A DNA stretch of 45,880 nucleotides from Stenotrophomonas sp. UBA2124 (lineage in GTDB: Bacteria; Pseudomonadota; Gammaproteobacteria; Xanthomonadales; Xanthomonadaceae), in assembly GCA_002329155.1 (NCBI GenBank), contig DCXY01000028.1, forward strand, positions 1 to 45,880. Direction: 5' to 3'. Each line of letters opens with the position of its first letter. Position 1 is the first letter of the stretch. Position numbers and translations under genes: made by a program. Below the pieces are notes generated by a model. The model had not been told where the DNA came from. It saw only the letters and a list, made by a program, of their open reading frames with translations, and did not search any database. Positions 45,141-45,880 of this stretch are shown piece after piece.

Positions 45141-45213
45141 CGCTCCGAGGGGCGCTGCGACCGTCAACTGGCGGCCAGGCTCGGGTGGCTTTCATGCAAC
45201 AACGGCGCCCGGC
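45141..45213 (+). ncRNA. S-adenosylhomocysteine (SAH) riboswitch
   Basis: The conserved core reads CTCCGAGGGGCGCTGCGACC, then GCCAGGCTCGG, then CAACGGCGCCC, in the order of the SAH aptamer. P1 pairs CCGAG (45145-45149) with CTCGG (45180-45184). The pseudoknot pairs GGGCGC (45150-45155) with GCGCCC (45205-45210). Established role: SAH binding raises expression of ahcY and other SAM-cycle genes. The ahcY gene 38 nt downstream fits exactly. Confidence 0.95.
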
Positions 45214-45250
45214 GAACGCGAGCCTGCTCGCACCACACCGGAGCTATTGA

Positions 45251-45880
45251 TGAACGCTGTTGCCAAGACCTTCTCGCAGGAAGGCGATTACAAGGTTGCC
45301 GATATTTCGCTGGCCGACTGGGGCCGCAAGGAAATCGACATCGCCGAGCACGAGATGCCGGGCCTGATGTCCATCCGCCGCAAGTACGCCGCACAGAAGC
45401 CGCTGGACGGCGTGCGCGTGACCGGCTCGCTGCACATGACCATCCAGACCGCCGTGCTGATTGAAACGCTGAAGGACATCGGCGGTGACGTGCGCTGGGC
45501 TTCGTGCAACATCTTCTCCACGCAGGACCAGGCCGCCGCCGCCATCGCCGCCACCGGCACCCCGGTGTTCGCGTGGAAGGGCGAGACCCTGGAGGAATAC
45601 TGGGACTGCACGCTGGAAGCACTGACTTTCAAGGCCGCCGACGGCACCCTGCTCGGCCCGGAACTGGTGGTCGATGATGGTGGCGACGTCACCCTGCTCA
45701 TCCACAAGGGCTACGAGCTTGAAAACGGCAGCGACTGGGTCAACAGCGCCTCGGGTTCGCACGAGGAACAGGTCATCAAGAACCTGCTCAAGCGCGTGGC
45801 CACCGAGCGTCCGGGCTACTGGACCCGCGTGGTCAAGGACTGGAAGGGCGTCTCCGAAGAGACCACCACCGGCGTGCACC
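45251..45880 (+). CDS. ahcY: Adenosylhomocysteinase (5' part; gene runs off the window)
   Basis: The first 210 residues are present. The enzyme splits SAH to adenosine and homocysteine, removing the inhibitor of methyltransferases and recycling methionine. Visible are YKVADISLADWGRKEI, the substrate-binding GLMSIRRKY and GSLHMTIQTAVLIETL, CNIFSTQDQAAAAIA, and LVVDDGGDVTLLIHKG. The NAD domain lies beyond the window. The start ATG 45251 has GGAG at 45241-45244. It is controlled by the SAH riboswitch in its leader. Confidence 0.98.

Overview
The window is GC-rich chromosomal DNA of a gammaproteobacterium. Gene content, protein wording and REP-type repeats point to the Xanthomonadaceae, most likely Stenotrophomonas. 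That assignment is my inference; no rRNA is present to fix it. I see no phage, plasmid, insertion-sequence, tRNA or CRISPR signal. About 36 intact or partial protein genes fill the window, most of them core or family-conserved.

Layout. 1-1490: tail of an M15 peptidase, then an exported FAD-linked oxidoreductase whose 3' end is copied in a 160-bp tandem repeat. 1855-6278 (minus): AlkA-type glycosylase, DUF423 membrane protein, SRPBCC protein, and a DesK/NarL-type kinase-regulator pair. 6429-9429 (plus): GNAT acetyltransferase, minC, minD, minE and a small HExxH protein. 9692-16656: an envelope-remodelling locus made of a ColRS-like two-component system (minus) divergent from an ArnT-like glycosyltransferase, a PAP2 phosphatase, an EptA-type phosphoethanolamine transferase and a half-size EamA transporter. 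16831-21717: ACE-like M2 peptidase lipoprotein, two small proteins (one-TM; PH-SHOCT) and a TerC-CBS-CorC protein with a structured leader. 21869-23575 (minus): small hypothetical protein and a Bcr/CflA exporter. 23819-26991: promoter, tandem glycine riboswitch and gcvP. 27070-34805 (minus): M1 aminopeptidase, a diguanylate cyclase remnant, nitroreductase, YdjM-type membrane protein, and an LpxH-like phosphoesterase overlapping an OlsF-like two-domain acyltransferase. 34989-39312 (plus): metK, an operon of CDP-alcohol phosphatidyltransferase, PlsC and CdsA homologues, and an acyl-CoA thioesterase. 39451-45035 (minus): ppc and an S9 peptidase. 45105-end: promoter, SAH riboswitch and the 5' part of ahcY.

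Themes. Three blocks concern the cell envelope: the ColRS/ArnT/PAP2/EptA locus, the OlsF-like pair and the CdsA/PlsC/CDP-alcohol operon. A second theme is one-carbon and methyl metabolism (gcvP, metK, ahcY), with recognisable glycine and SAH riboswitches. Intergenic spaces carry several families of dispersed palindromic repeats, often between convergent genes where they may end transcription.

The observations most worth following up are the envelope locus with a near-consensus ColR site before its PAP2-eptA operon, the parallel phospholipid operon with a CDP-alcohol transferase whose Asp motif is altered, the OlsF-like/LpxH-like overlap, the HExxH protein behind minE, and unexplained leader or operator structures upstream of the terC-like, nitroreductase and ppc genes.
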